Shown here piece after piece: positions 35,119 to 42,933 of a stretch of 64,000 nt of DNA. The DNA comes from Hymenobacter aranciens (GTDB lineage Bacteria; Bacteroidota; Bacteroidia; Cytophagales; Hymenobacteraceae), in contig NZ_JAUQSY010000001.1 in NCBI RefSeq assembly GCF_030580865.1, positions 248,001 to 312,000 on the forward strand, given 5' to 3'. Positions within the stretch are counted from its first letter, which is position 1, and every line of letters begins with the position of its first letter. The position numbers were made by a program, and so were the translations under genes. The notes beneath the pieces are model-generated. The model saw nothing but the letters and a program-made list of their open reading frames with translations, did no database searches and had not been told where the DNA came from.

Positions 35119-36252
35119 ATGGCTTCTCCCAAAAAAACCGAACCTGCCGCCCCGGCCCCCACGCCCACCGGCAGCTCCGTGTCGATGGCCGACCTGGCCC
35201 GCGAGCTGGGCGTGTCCATGACTACCATCTCGCGGGCCCTGAGCGACCACCACAGCATCGGGCCCGCCATGAAGCAGAAAGTGCTGCGCCTGGCCAAGAA
35301 ATACAACTACCAGCCCAACCGCCTGGCCTCGGCCCTGCGCAAAGGCAAAAGCAAGCTGCTGGGCATCGTGGTGCCATACATTGAAGGCCGTTTCTTTCCC
35401 TCGGTAGTCCACGGCATCGAAACGGCCGCCAGCAAGGCCGGCTACAACGTCATCATCTGCCAGTCGAACGAAGATATGGCCCAGGAGCGCCGCAACCTGG
35501 AGTCGCTGCTCAGTGCGCAGGTGGCGGGTATTCTGGTGTCGTTGGCCCGGACTACTAACGACTTCCGCCACTTCGACAAGCTGCGTAACCGCGGCCTGCC
35601 GCTGGTGTTTTTCGACCGCGTGGTGGAGGGCGACGCCGTGAATGCCGTGGTGCTCGACGACCGCGAGGGCGGCTACCTCTCCACCCGGCACCTGCTGCAG
35701 CAGGGCCGCCGGCGCATTGCCCACCTGGCCGGCCCGCAGCACCTCAATATCTACAAAAACCGCCGCCAGGGCTACTTCGACGCTCTGCGCGAAGCGGGAT
35801 TGCCCGCCGATGAAAGCCTAGTGGTGTACAACGACATGGCCCAGGAGCAGGGCGCCGAAGCCCTGCGCCAGCTGCTGGCGCTGCCCAACCCGCCCGACGG
35901 CCTTTTCGCCGCCGGCGACTACGCCGCCCTCGGCGCCCTGCAGGAGGCCCAGCGCCAGGGCCTGCGCGTGCCCGAAGACCTGGCCATCACCGGCTTCAGC
36001 AACGAAACCTTTACCCTAGTAGCCCGCCCCACCATCACCACCGTCGACCAGCGCTGCGAGGAAATGGGCCAGGCCGCCGTGCGCCTGCTGCTGGAAATGA
36101 TTGACAACGGCGGCGAAGGCTTTTCGCCCCGCCAAGTGGTGCTGCGCCCCGAGCTGGTGGTGCGCGGCTCCTCCACTCCCGGCGACGAAGATGATTCGCA
36201 CGTAGCCGTGCGCAACCCCGCCGACAAGTTCGTGGGCAGCCCCGTCGCCTAG
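35119..36252 (+). CDS. LacI-family transcriptional regulator, predicted arabinose regulator
   Basis: This 377-residue protein begins with a 20-residue Pro/Ala-rich tail. The LacI helix-turn-helix follows (about 23-45, VSMADLARELGVSMTTISRALS) with the hinge helix NRLASALRKGKSKLLG. The rest is a periplasmic-binding-protein-like effector domain (LLGIVVPYIEGRFFPSVVHGIE, GLPLVFFDRV, LAITGFSNE). LacI regulators act as dimers on central-CG dyads such as the six found here. The effector is unknown; L-arabinose or an arabino-oligosaccharide is the obvious candidate. The gene is at the edge of the locus and is followed after 10 bp by an exonuclease gene with no evident link to arabinose. Repressor action is inferred from operator positions. 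Confidence 0.9.
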   Translation: MASPKKTEPAAPAPTPTGSSVSMADLARELGVSMTTISRALSDHHSIGPAMKQKVLRLAKKYNYQPNRLASALRKGKSKLLGIVVPYIEGRFFPSVVHGIETAASKAGYNVIICQSNEDMAQERRNLESLLSAQVAGILVSLARTTNDFRHFDKLRNRGLPLVFFDRVVEGDAVNAVVLDDREGGYLSTRHLLQQGRRRIAHLAGPQHLNIYKNRRQGYFDALREAGLPADESLVVYNDMAQEQGAEALRQLLALPNPPDGLFAAGDYAALGALQEAQRQGLRVPEDLAITGFSNETFTLVARPTITTVDQRCEEMGQAAVRLLLEMIDNGGEGFSPRQVVLRPELVVRGSSTPGDEDDSHVAVRNPADKFVGSPVA

Positions 36253-36262
36253 CGCTCCCCGC

Positions 36263-36970
36263 ATGGCCGGCGACTACCTGCTGTTTCTTGACACCGAAAC
36301 CACCGGCTTGCCGGCGCGCTGGGACCGGCCGTATTCCGAGCCGCAGCACTGGCCGCGGGTGGTGCAGCTGGCCTGGCTGGTGTATGATACCTCCGGTAAG
36401 CTGATAAAAACCGACCGGGATTACCTGCAGATTCCGCCCGATACCATGCCCGCCTCGGCGGTGGCCATTCATGGCCTCACGCCGGAGTTTTTGCGGGCAA
36501 AAGGGCGGCCGCCGGCCGTCGTATTGCGCCGCCTGCTGCGCGATTTGAAAACCTACCGGCCGCGCATCGTGGGCCACTTTCTGCGGCTCGATTTTCACGT
36601 GCTGGGCGCGGCGCTGGCGCAGGCCGGGCTGGCCAATCCGCTGCCCACGTTGCCGCAGTTTTGCACCATGCAGCTGCGGCTGGCGCTGCCCGGCGCCACG
36701 CCGCACCGCTACCTGCGCCTGCCCGAGCTGCACGCCGCCCTGTTTGGCGAAGCGCCCGCGCTGGCCCACGACGCCTATGCCGATGCCGCCGCCACGGCCC
36801 GCTGCTTCTTCGAATTGCAGCAGCGCGGGCTCTTACCAGCTGAGGTATTGAATGGCCAGCGGCCGCTCACCCCACCCGGCGCGCTCCAGTGGCAGCTGGC
36901 GCTGGGGTGGGCCCTGCCCGCGGCGGCTTTGATTGTTGTGTTGCTCTTATACTGGCTTTTGTATGGATAA
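36263..36970 (+). CDS. DnaQ-like 3'-5' exonuclease with C-terminal membrane anchor
   Basis: This 235-residue protein has the DEDDh exonuclease fold. Exo I is FLDTETTG (Asp10, Glu12), Exo II lies in HFLRLDFHVL, and Exo III is LAHDAYADAAATA with the catalytic His and Asp. After residue 200 there is a clear transmembrane helix (WALPAAALIVVLLLYWLLYG) ending the protein, which is unusual for this family and would fix it to the inner membrane. Its stop overlaps the start of the cNMP/CBS protein by 8 bp, so the two are coupled. Exonucleases of this type beside CBS-DUF294 proteins are a recurring pair whose role I do not know. The nucleic acid substrate cannot be predicted. Confidence 0.82.
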   Translation: MAGDYLLFLDTETTGLPARWDRPYSEPQHWPRVVQLAWLVYDTSGKLIKTDRDYLQIPPDTMPASAVAIHGLTPEFLRAKGRPPAVVLRRLLRDLKTYRPRIVGHFLRLDFHVLGAALAQAGLANPLPTLPQFCTMQLRLALPGATPHRYLRLPELHAALFGEAPALAHDAYADAAATARCFFELQQRGLLPAEVLNGQRPLTPPGALQWQLALGWALPAAALIVVLLLYWLLYG

Positions 36971-38870
36971 CCGTTTGGCTTTCCTGCGCACCGTCGCGCC
37001 CTTCGACCTACTGCCCGACGACGTGCTGCTAGGCGTAGTAGACCTGCTGCAGGAAGTGCGGCACGACCGCGAAACCCTGCTCTACCAGCAGGGCGCGTCC
37101 AAAGTGCGCAGCCTCGACATCATCGTGGAAGGGGCCTACGATACCTTTTTCTACGACAGCGAGCAGCGCCCGCGCCTGCCCGAAACCTACGGCCCCGGCA
37201 CCTGCTACGGCGGTATGTCCATTTTGCTCAATAAGAAACGCTCGCTGCGCACCGTGATGGTGCGCAAGAATACCCGCGTGCTCCAGCTGCCGCGCCGCGA
37301 TTTCCGGGCGCTGTGCCAGGCCTACGCGCCGTTCTTTCACTACTTCACGGCCCGCTACGGCGAGCGGATGCAGGACGAGGAGTTTGCCCACTTCGTGCAG
37401 CCCGCCACGCTCCCCGAGCAGAATTTCCTGGTAGCTGACCAGCTGTTCTCGCGCCGCATCCTGACCATCGAGGTGCGCCCGCTCGTCACCTGCCCCGCCG
37501 ATGCGCCCATCTTCGAGGCCGCCCGCCGCATGGCCGCCGCCAAGGTCAGCTGCCTGTTTGTGACGGATGTGCAAACCCAAACTGTCATCGGCTACTGCAC
37601 CGACATTACGCTGCGCGATAAAGTCATTGCCCGACAGCTCGACGCGGCCCGGCCGGTGGGGGAGGTGCTGGCCGCCCCGCTGGTCAGTATTTCGCACGAG
37701 GCCTTTGTGTACGAGGCCATCCTGCTGATGTTTCAGACCAAAACCCGCTACCTGCTGGTCGAAAAGAACGGCGAGTACGTGGGTTTTCTGAGCCGCAACA
37801 AGCTGCTGAGCGATTTGGCGCAGTCGCCCTTCATGTTCATTCAGGCCGTGAAGCTGGCCCAGAGCACCCGCGAGCTCAAGCGCCGCTGGGAAATGGTGCC
37901 CGACATCGTCAATCAGCTCCTGAGCCGCGGCGTAAAGGCCGACATCGTGAACCAGGTAATCACCACCGTGGCCGATGCCATTGCTCTCAAGGTGATTGAA
38001 AACACGCTGGCCGAGCAGGGCCCGGCCCCGGCCCGCTTCGTGTTCATGGTGCTGGGCAGCGAGGGCCGGCAGGAGCAAACCCTGCTCACCGACCAGGACA
38101 ACGCCATTATCTACGAAGACAAGGCCAACGAGCAGCGCGAGCTGGTGCGCGAGTATTTCCTGCGCTTCGCCACCGCCGTGTCCGACGAGCTCAACCACAT
38201 CGGCTTGCACTACTGTACCGGCGGCTTCATGGCCAAAAACCCGAAGTGGACGCACTCGCTCTCGCACTGGAAGCGCAACTACCACGAATGGATGAGCGAG
38301 TCGAACCCCGAAACGGTGATGAGCTTCTCCACCTTTTTCGACTGCCGTTACCTCTACGGTGAGCGCGCCCTCATGGACGAGCTGCACGAGTTCCTGAACC
38401 AGGAGCTCAGTCAACCGCTGGACCGCTTCCTATTCTTCATGGCCAAGAATGCGCTGCAGTACGAGCCGCCGCTTACGTCCATCCTGCGCAATATCCGCAC
38501 CTTCACCCAGGGCGACCAGCAGGTGTTCGACCTCAAGCGCGCCATGTCGCCCATCGTCGACGGCGTGCGCGTGTACGCCCTACGCCACCAGGTATTTGCC
38601 ACCAACACCGGCGAGCGGCTCAGCCGCCTGGCCGCCCTGGGCGTCTTCAGCGACAAGCAGGTGCAGGAGCTGCGCCAAGCCTACTACTACCTCATGGGCA
38701 TGCGCCTGCACAAGCAGGCCCGCCAGCTCATCGACGACCGCACCGCGCCCACCAACTACCTCGACCCACACTCGCTCACGCAGGTGGAGCAAGTCACGCT
38801 AAAGGAGATTTTCAAGGTCATCGCCGATTTTCAGCTCAAAATCAAAGTCGGCTTCACCAAGTCATTGTAG
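36963..38870 (+). CDS. cNMP-binding, CBS and DUF294 nucleotidyltransferase-like signalling protein
   Basis: The product has 635 residues from the ATG at 36963. Domain order: cyclic-nucleotide-binding beta barrel (about 5-135, FDLLPDDVLLGVVDLL, YGPGTCYGGMSILLN), a CBS pair (about 165-290, ITLRDKVIARQL, YLLVEKNGEYVGFLSRNKLL), then a DUF294 nucleotidyltransferase-like domain (about 350-490). That domain has the motif GSEGRQEQTLLTDQDNAIIY, whose GS...DxD resembles the active site of GlnD-type enzymes. A DUF294 C-terminal helical domain completes it (about 510-635). The layout suggests it senses nucleotides and modifies or controls a partner, perhaps the membrane exonuclease encoded upstream with an 8-bp overlap. 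No target is known. Confidence 0.85.
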   Translation: MDNRLAFLRTVAPFDLLPDDVLLGVVDLLQEVRHDRETLLYQQGASKVRSLDIIVEGAYDTFFYDSEQRPRLPETYGPGTCYGGMSILLNKKRSLRTVMVRKNTRVLQLPRRDFRALCQAYAPFFHYFTARYGERMQDEEFAHFVQPATLPEQNFLVADQLFSRRILTIEVRPLVTCPADAPIFEAARRMAAAKVSCLFVTDVQTQTVIGYCTDITLRDKVIARQLDAARPVGEVLAAPLVSISHEAFVYEAILLMFQTKTRYLLVEKNGEYVGFLSRNKLLSDLAQSPFMFIQAVKLAQSTRELKRRWEMVPDIVNQLLSRGVKADIVNQVITTVADAIALKVIENTLAEQGPAPARFVFMVLGSEGRQEQTLLTDQDNAIIYEDKANEQRELVREYFLRFATAVSDELNHIGLHYCTGGFMAKNPKWTHSLSHWKRNYHEWMSESNPETVMSFSTFFDCRYLYGERALMDELHEFLNQELSQPLDRFLFFMAKNALQYEPPLTSILRNIRTFTQGDQQVFDLKRAMSPIVDGVRVYALRHQVFATNTGERLSRLAALGVFSDKQVQELRQAYYYLMGMRLHKQARQLIDDRTAPTNYLDPHSLTQVEQVTLKEIFKVIADFQLKIKVGFTKSL

Positions 38871-38882
38871 CCGCTAGGCTAA

Positions 38883-38917
38883 GGTAGTACGAACCGCTGC
38901 GCGGAATTTGTACTACC
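38883..38917. other. Short hairpin in the region 38871-39166
   Basis: GGTAGTAC (38883-38890) pairs with GTACTACC (38910-38917) just after the CBS-protein stop; without a T-run it is at most a weak terminator. A shorter ACCCG/CGGGT stem with an A-tract follows near 38939-38959. The rest of this 296-bp gap shows no gene. Confidence 0.4.
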
Positions 38918-39166
38918 ACCTGCCCCAAACGCAAAAAAACCCGAACCATTGGCGCGGGTCTTTCTGAGCTATGAAAACAAACTTAGCCATCGGCCGGCGC
39001 GGCAGCCCTAAAGCGGGGCAGTCGAGCGCCTGCGCCAACCGATAACCGTCCGAAAGTTGGGAATTTCTGGTGCGAAGAGAAATTTCTTTCGGCGAAAGCG
39101 GCTCTTTTGCCGGTGAATGGCGATTTCAGCCAAGCCACCGAAATAGTACCCTGCCGATTTCGAGCC

Positions 39167-40168
39167 TTACACCAGGTTCAGGCGGCCTAGTAAGCCGGCC
39201 TTGTACGAGCTGCCAATCGGCACCTGCACCGGGGGGCGGTTGGCCCCCGCTTCGCGCACGGCATCAAGCAGGGCCGTGTCGGCCTCGATGCTCATAATGC
39301 GGTCCAAGCGCACGATATACTTGCGGTGGATGCGGGCAAAGTCGTGGCTAGGTAGCTTGATTTCCATGTCCTTCATGGTGCTGTACACCGTCAGTCGCTC
39401 GCGGGTAGTGTGAATGTTAACGTAGTCGCCGAGCGCCTCGATATACTGAATGTCCGCCGTCAGCACGCGTATCAGGCGCTGCTCCTGCTTCACGAAAATC
39501 TCGTTGCGGCTGCCGGTGTAGGTGGCTTCGCCGGCATTGTTGGCCATGCGAATCACCCCTTCCAGCTTCTGCCGCTCCTCATCAAGCTGAATGCGAGCGC
39601 GGCGCAGCTCCAGGTGGCTCATCACCTGCCGGGCCAGAATGTTCAGCGCCTCACGCTGCTCCTCGGTGAGCACGCGCGGCACCGTGTCGATGGTGCAGAG
39701 CGCGCCCAGCGGCTGGCCCTCGGCCGAGAGCAGCGGCGCCCCAGCGTAAAAGCGGATGTGCGGGTCGCCGGTCACCAACGGGTTGTCGGCAAACAGCGGG
39801 TCGCGCTGCGCATCGTTGATTTCGTAGAGGTTGGGCACCAGCATGGCGTGCTGGCAGAAGGCGTTCTGCCGCGGCGATTCGCCGGGCGCGAGGCCAATCT
39901 GCGACTTCAGCCATTGCCGGTTTTTATCGATAAACGAAACCGCCGCCATCGGCGTGCCGCAGATGAAAGCTGCCAGCTGCGTCAGTTCGTCGAATATCTG
40001 CTCAGGGTCAGTATCGAGGATTTGGTAGGAGCGGAGGGCATCCAGGCGTTCGGTTTCGTTCACGAGCCGGGTGGTGCGGCGGGGGCGGCCAACAGGGCGG
40101 GGTGTGTTCACAGCAGAGAGAAAAGAGCTTTTGACCGAGACAAATAAATAATCTCCAGTCGAAACCAT
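39167..40168 (-). CDS. GAF-LytTR transcriptional regulator
   Basis: The product has 333 residues from the ATG at 40168; the frame is open to 40225. An N-terminal GAF sensor domain (about 40-190, NETERLDALRSYQILDTDPEQIFDELTQLAA ... GAPLLSAEGQPLGALCTID) precedes a short coiled coil (195-215). The C-terminal LytTR DNA-binding domain (about 235-330) contains IQYIEALGDYVNIHT and FARIHRKYIVRLDRI. GAF domains of this type bind small ligands or haem-like groups; the signal here is unknown. A good -7 box, TAGCTTTG on the minus strand at 40180-40187, would put the transcript start within a few bases of the ATG, suggesting a leaderless mRNA. It is a single gene, divergent from tatA. Confidence 0.85.
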   Translation of the reverse strand: MVSTGDYLFVSVKSSFLSAVNTPRPVGRPRRTTRLVNETERLDALRSYQILDTDPEQIFDELTQLAAFICGTPMAAVSFIDKNRQWLKSQIGLAPGESPRQNAFCQHAMLVPNLYEINDAQRDPLFADNPLVTGDPHIRFYAGAPLLSAEGQPLGALCTIDTVPRVLTEEQREALNILARQVMSHLELRRARIQLDEERQKLEGVIRMANNAGEATYTGSRNEIFVKQEQRLIRVLTADIQYIEALGDYVNIHTTRERLTVYSTMKDMEIKLPSHDFARIHRKYIVRLDRIMSIEADTALLDAVREAGANRPPVQVPIGSSYKAGLLGRLNLV

Positions 40169-40357
40169 GAAAAGGTAAACAAAGCTAAAAAAGTTGACAT
40201 TGTCACCCGAGGCCCTGCCGTTCAACAGGGCCGGATGCTCGCCGAAAGCCCTTTTCAGCCCAGCGAACCAATGAAACTACCAGCTTTTGCCGAGAAAAAA
40301 AAGTTCGCTGGCCGATTCCCTACCAATTCTTCATGTTCTTTAAAAGTGAACACCGGG

Positions 40358-40365
40358 TATCTTTG
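40358..40365 (+). promoter_or_regulatory. Predicted -7 box of tatA copy 1
   Basis: TATCTTTG matches TAnnTTTG and lies about 75 bp before the first tatA start. No well-placed TTG was found for the -33 box. Confidence 0.4.
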
Positions 40366-40438
40366 TTACTCCGAAAGCACGCCGGTTCCGTATATCCTGC
40401 TTTCTCATCCTCTAAAGAGCCGCCCGGCTCCCCGCTTC

Positions 40439-40735
40439 ATGCTCCATTCCCTGTTTCTGATTGGCAGCTTCGGTACCACCGAAATTCTACTCATCATTTT
40501 TGTTATCGTGCTGTTGTTCGGCGCTAAGCGTATCCCGGAGCTGTTCCGCGGCATGGGCCAGGGCGTGCGCGAGTTTAAGGACGCCACCAAGGAAAACCAG
40601 CCGCAGTATCGCGACCCCGGCACGCCGCCCGCGCCCCAGCCGCCTTACCAGCAACAACCTTACCAACAGCAGCCCCCGCAGGCGCCCTACCAGCAACCCA
40701 CCAATCCCGGTGAGTCGCAAACGCCCCGTGTCTAA
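40439..40735 (+). CDS. tatA: Twin-arginine translocase subunit TatA/E, copy 1
   Basis: The product has 98 residues from the ATG at 40439; a longer in-frame opening to 40235 has no signal or family similarity. TatA forms the pore-like assembly for folded proteins with RR signal peptides. It has a short periplasmic start, one transmembrane helix (TTEILLIIFVIVLLFG), the hinge AKRIPEL, and an amphipathic helix (FRGMGQGVREFKDA). A Pro/Gln-rich tail of about 45 residues with PYQQQ repeats completes it. It stands 88 bp before a second tatA-like gene. Confidence 0.9.
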   Translation: MLHSLFLIGSFGTTEILLIIFVIVLLFGAKRIPELFRGMGQGVREFKDATKENQPQYRDPGTPPAPQPPYQQQPYQQQPPQAPYQQPTNPGESQTPRV

Positions 40736-40823
40736 TTTTTTATTCGTGATTGTGGGGTAGAAACCAACTGCGGCCCGGTCGCCTAATTTCTGCCAGCCCA
40801 CACATCCCTAAAATCCTTTCGTT

Positions 40824-41231
40824 ATGCATACTCCTTTCGTGCTTTTCCTGGGCGACATCGGCGGCTCCGAGCTGATGCTCATCATGGTTGTTATCCTGAT
40901 TTTTTTCGGGGCCAATAAAATTCCGGAGCTGGCCCGGGGCCTCGGCAAAGGTATCCGCGAGTTCAAGGATGCCAGCAACCAGATTCGCAACGAGTTTGAG
41001 CAGTCCGGCAACCAGCCCGCCCCGCAGCAGCAATATGCCCAGCCCAACCCCTACGTGCAGCCCCAGCACCTCAGCGCGCCCATCGAGCCGCATCCCGTGG
41101 CCCATGCTGCCCCCGAAGCAGAGGTCGCTCCGCCCGTAGCTCCGGCTCTGCCGCCTAACTTAGCCCCCGAAGGCACGCAGCCCCGGCAACCTTACGTTCC
41201 CGCTGCCGCCTCGCCATCTCCCGACGCCTAA
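40824..41231 (+). CDS. tatA: Twin-arginine translocase subunit TatA/E, copy 2
   Basis: This 135-residue protein has the same layout as its neighbour: a transmembrane helix (SELMLIMVVILIFFG), the hinge ANKIPEL, and an amphipathic helix (ARGLGKGIREFKDASNQI). A longer Pro/Ala/Gln-rich cytoplasmic tail follows. Two tandem TatA proteins with no tatC beside them suggest an old duplication with shared or specialised roles in one Tat system; tatC must be elsewhere. It ends 15 bp before gatA, so the three genes are probably one operon. Confidence 0.9.
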   Translation: MHTPFVLFLGDIGGSELMLIMVVILIFFGANKIPELARGLGKGIREFKDASNQIRNEFEQSGNQPAPQQQYAQPNPYVQPQHLSAPIEPHPVAHAAPEAEVAPPVAPALPPNLAPEGTQPRQPYVPAAASPSPDA

Positions 41232-41246
41232 TCAAGTCTTTTTCGT

Positions 41247-42677
41247 TTGAAGCGTTTTAATTCACTTACCGAAGTTCGCAGCGAGCTGACCACAGGCACT
41301 CTAACCTGTCGTCAGCTCGTTGAGTATTACCTGGACAGCATCGAGCGCCAGAACCCCACCCTCAACGCCTTCCTGGAAGTGTGGCCCGAAGAGGCCCGCG
41401 CCCAGGCCGAGGCCGTGGATGCCAAGCTGGCTGCCGGTACCGCCGGTCCGCTGGCCGGCATGGTCATCGGCCTCAAGGACGTGCTGGCCTACGCGGGGCA
41501 CTCGCTGCAAAGCAGCAGCCTGATGCTCGACGGCTTCAAGTCGCTCTACACCGGCACCGCCGTGCAGCGCCTGCTCGATGCCGATGCCATCCTCATCGGC
41601 CGCCAGAACTGCGACGAGTTTGCCATGGGCGGCTCCAACGAAACCTCGTATTTCGGCCCCGCCCGCAACGCCGCCGACCCCAGCCGGGTGCCGGGCGGTT
41701 CGTCAGGCGGCTCGGCCGTAGCCGTGCAGGCCGATATGTGCCTGGCTTCCATCGGCTCCGATACGGGCGGTTCGGTGCGCCAGCCGGCCGCGTTCTGCGG
41801 CGTGGTGGGTTTCAAGCCTACTTACTCACGCATCTCGCGCTACGGGCTGGTGGCCTTCGCCTCGTCGTTCGACCAGATTGGCCCCATCACCCGCTCAGTA
41901 GCCGATGCCGCGCTGCTGACCGAAATAATGGCCGGCCCCGACGGCATGGACAGCACCGCCAGCCAGCGCGAAGTGCCCGCCTACAGCCAGCTGCTGCAGC
42001 CCGCCGAGCAGTACCGCATTGGTTACATCGCCGACGCCATCGACAACGAGGGGTTGAACCCCGAAATCCGCCAAGCGCTGGAAGCCCAACTCGACGTGCT
42101 GCGTGGCCAAGGCCACGTAGTAGAGCCGGTTGATTTTCATTACCTCAATGAAATGATTCCGACTTACTACATCCTCACTACCGCCGAGGCCAGCTCCAAC
42201 CTCAGCCGCTTCGACGGCGTGAAGTACGGCTACCGCGCCCCCGACGTGACGGACCTGGAATCGCTCTACAAAAAGAGCCGCGCCCAGGGTTTCGGCGCCG
42301 AGGTGCAGCGCCGCATCATGCTCGGTACCTTCGTGCTCAGTGCCAGCTACTACGACGCTTATTACACCAAAGCCCAGCGCGTCCGTCGCCTCATCAAGGA
42401 GAAAACCGATGAGCTGCTGCGGCAGTACGATTTCTTGGTGCTGCCCACCACACCCACCACGGCTTTCAAAATAGGGGAGAAGCAGGACCCAGTTTCAATG
42501 TACCTAGCGGATATTTTCACCGTGCAGGCTTCGCTGGCCGGCGTGCCCGCCATCTCGGTGCCGATGGGTGAGGATGCGATGGGCCTGCCGATTGGCCTGC
42601 AGGTAATGGCTGGCGCCTTCCGCGAAGCGGAGCTGCTGGCCTTCGCTAGCACGCTGACGGAAGAGGTAGTAGCCTAA
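41247..42677 (+). CDS. gatA: Aspartyl/glutamyl-tRNA amidotransferase subunit A
   Basis: GatA provides the amidase activity that frees ammonia from glutamine for GatB to amidate misacylated Glu-tRNA(Gln) or Asp-tRNA(Asn). The 476-residue protein starts at a TTG. It has the amidase-signature catalytic triad: Lys in IGLKDVLAYAG, and Ser residues in PGGSSGGSAVAVQA and SIGSDTGGSVRQPAAFCGVVGFKPTYSRISRYG. The segment RYGLVAFASSFDQIGP distinguishes GatA from other amidases. gatB and gatC are not in the window. A palindromic repeat starts with the base after its stop codon. Confidence 0.93.
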   Translation: MKRFNSLTEVRSELTTGTLTCRQLVEYYLDSIERQNPTLNAFLEVWPEEARAQAEAVDAKLAAGTAGPLAGMVIGLKDVLAYAGHSLQSSSLMLDGFKSLYTGTAVQRLLDADAILIGRQNCDEFAMGGSNETSYFGPARNAADPSRVPGGSSGGSAVAVQADMCLASIGSDTGGSVRQPAAFCGVVGFKPTYSRISRYGLVAFASSFDQIGPITRSVADAALLTEIMAGPDGMDSTASQREVPAYSQLLQPAEQYRIGYIADAIDNEGLNPEIRQALEAQLDVLRGQGHVVEPVDFHYLNEMIPTYYILTTAEASSNLSRFDGVKYGYRAPDVTDLESLYKKSRAQGFGAEVQRRIMLGTFVLSASYYDAYYTKAQRVRRLIKEKTDELLRQYDFLVLPTTPTTAFKIGEKQDPVSMYLADIFTVQASLAGVPAISVPMGEDAMGLPIGLQVMAGAFREAELLAFASTLTEEVVA

Positions 42678-42778
42678 CTGTCATGCTGAACGCAGTGAAG
42701 CATCCTTTCACGTTGGAACGATTGAGTTAGTGCTCCATTCGACCGCGAGAGGATACTTCACTGCGTTCAGCATGACAG
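42678..42778. repeat. Palindromic element, MLNAVKH family, copy 3
   Basis: This 101-bp element begins directly after the gatA stop. Arms CTGTCATGCTGAACGCAGTG... are complementary over about 32 bp with two or three mismatches. It may serve as the 3' end hairpin of the gatA transcript. Confidence 0.9.
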
Positions 42779-42840
42779 TTTTAGATTAACTGTTTGACTT
42801 CCCGACAACCTTCTTGCTACCAAGCCGGTAATACACGCTG

Positions 42841-42879
42841 AAAATCCTGTCGCTCCGTTGTGAGCGACAGGATTTTTTT
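42841..42879 (+). terminator. Intrinsic terminator after gatA
   Basis: AAAATCCTGTCGCTC pairs perfectly with GAGCGACAGGATTTT around a 6-base loop and ends in seven T. It ends the tatA-tatA-gatA unit. Confidence 0.88.
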
Positions 42880-42933
42880 GGCTTTTTCCCTCAAACCTCT
42901 ACAAGTTGTTGAACTAGTCCTTACCTTAGTGCT

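Noticed and set aside
40235..40438. N-terminal extension of the first TatA
   Set aside because: It contains the -7 box and no signal; TatA proteins start just before the membrane helix, matching ATG 40439.
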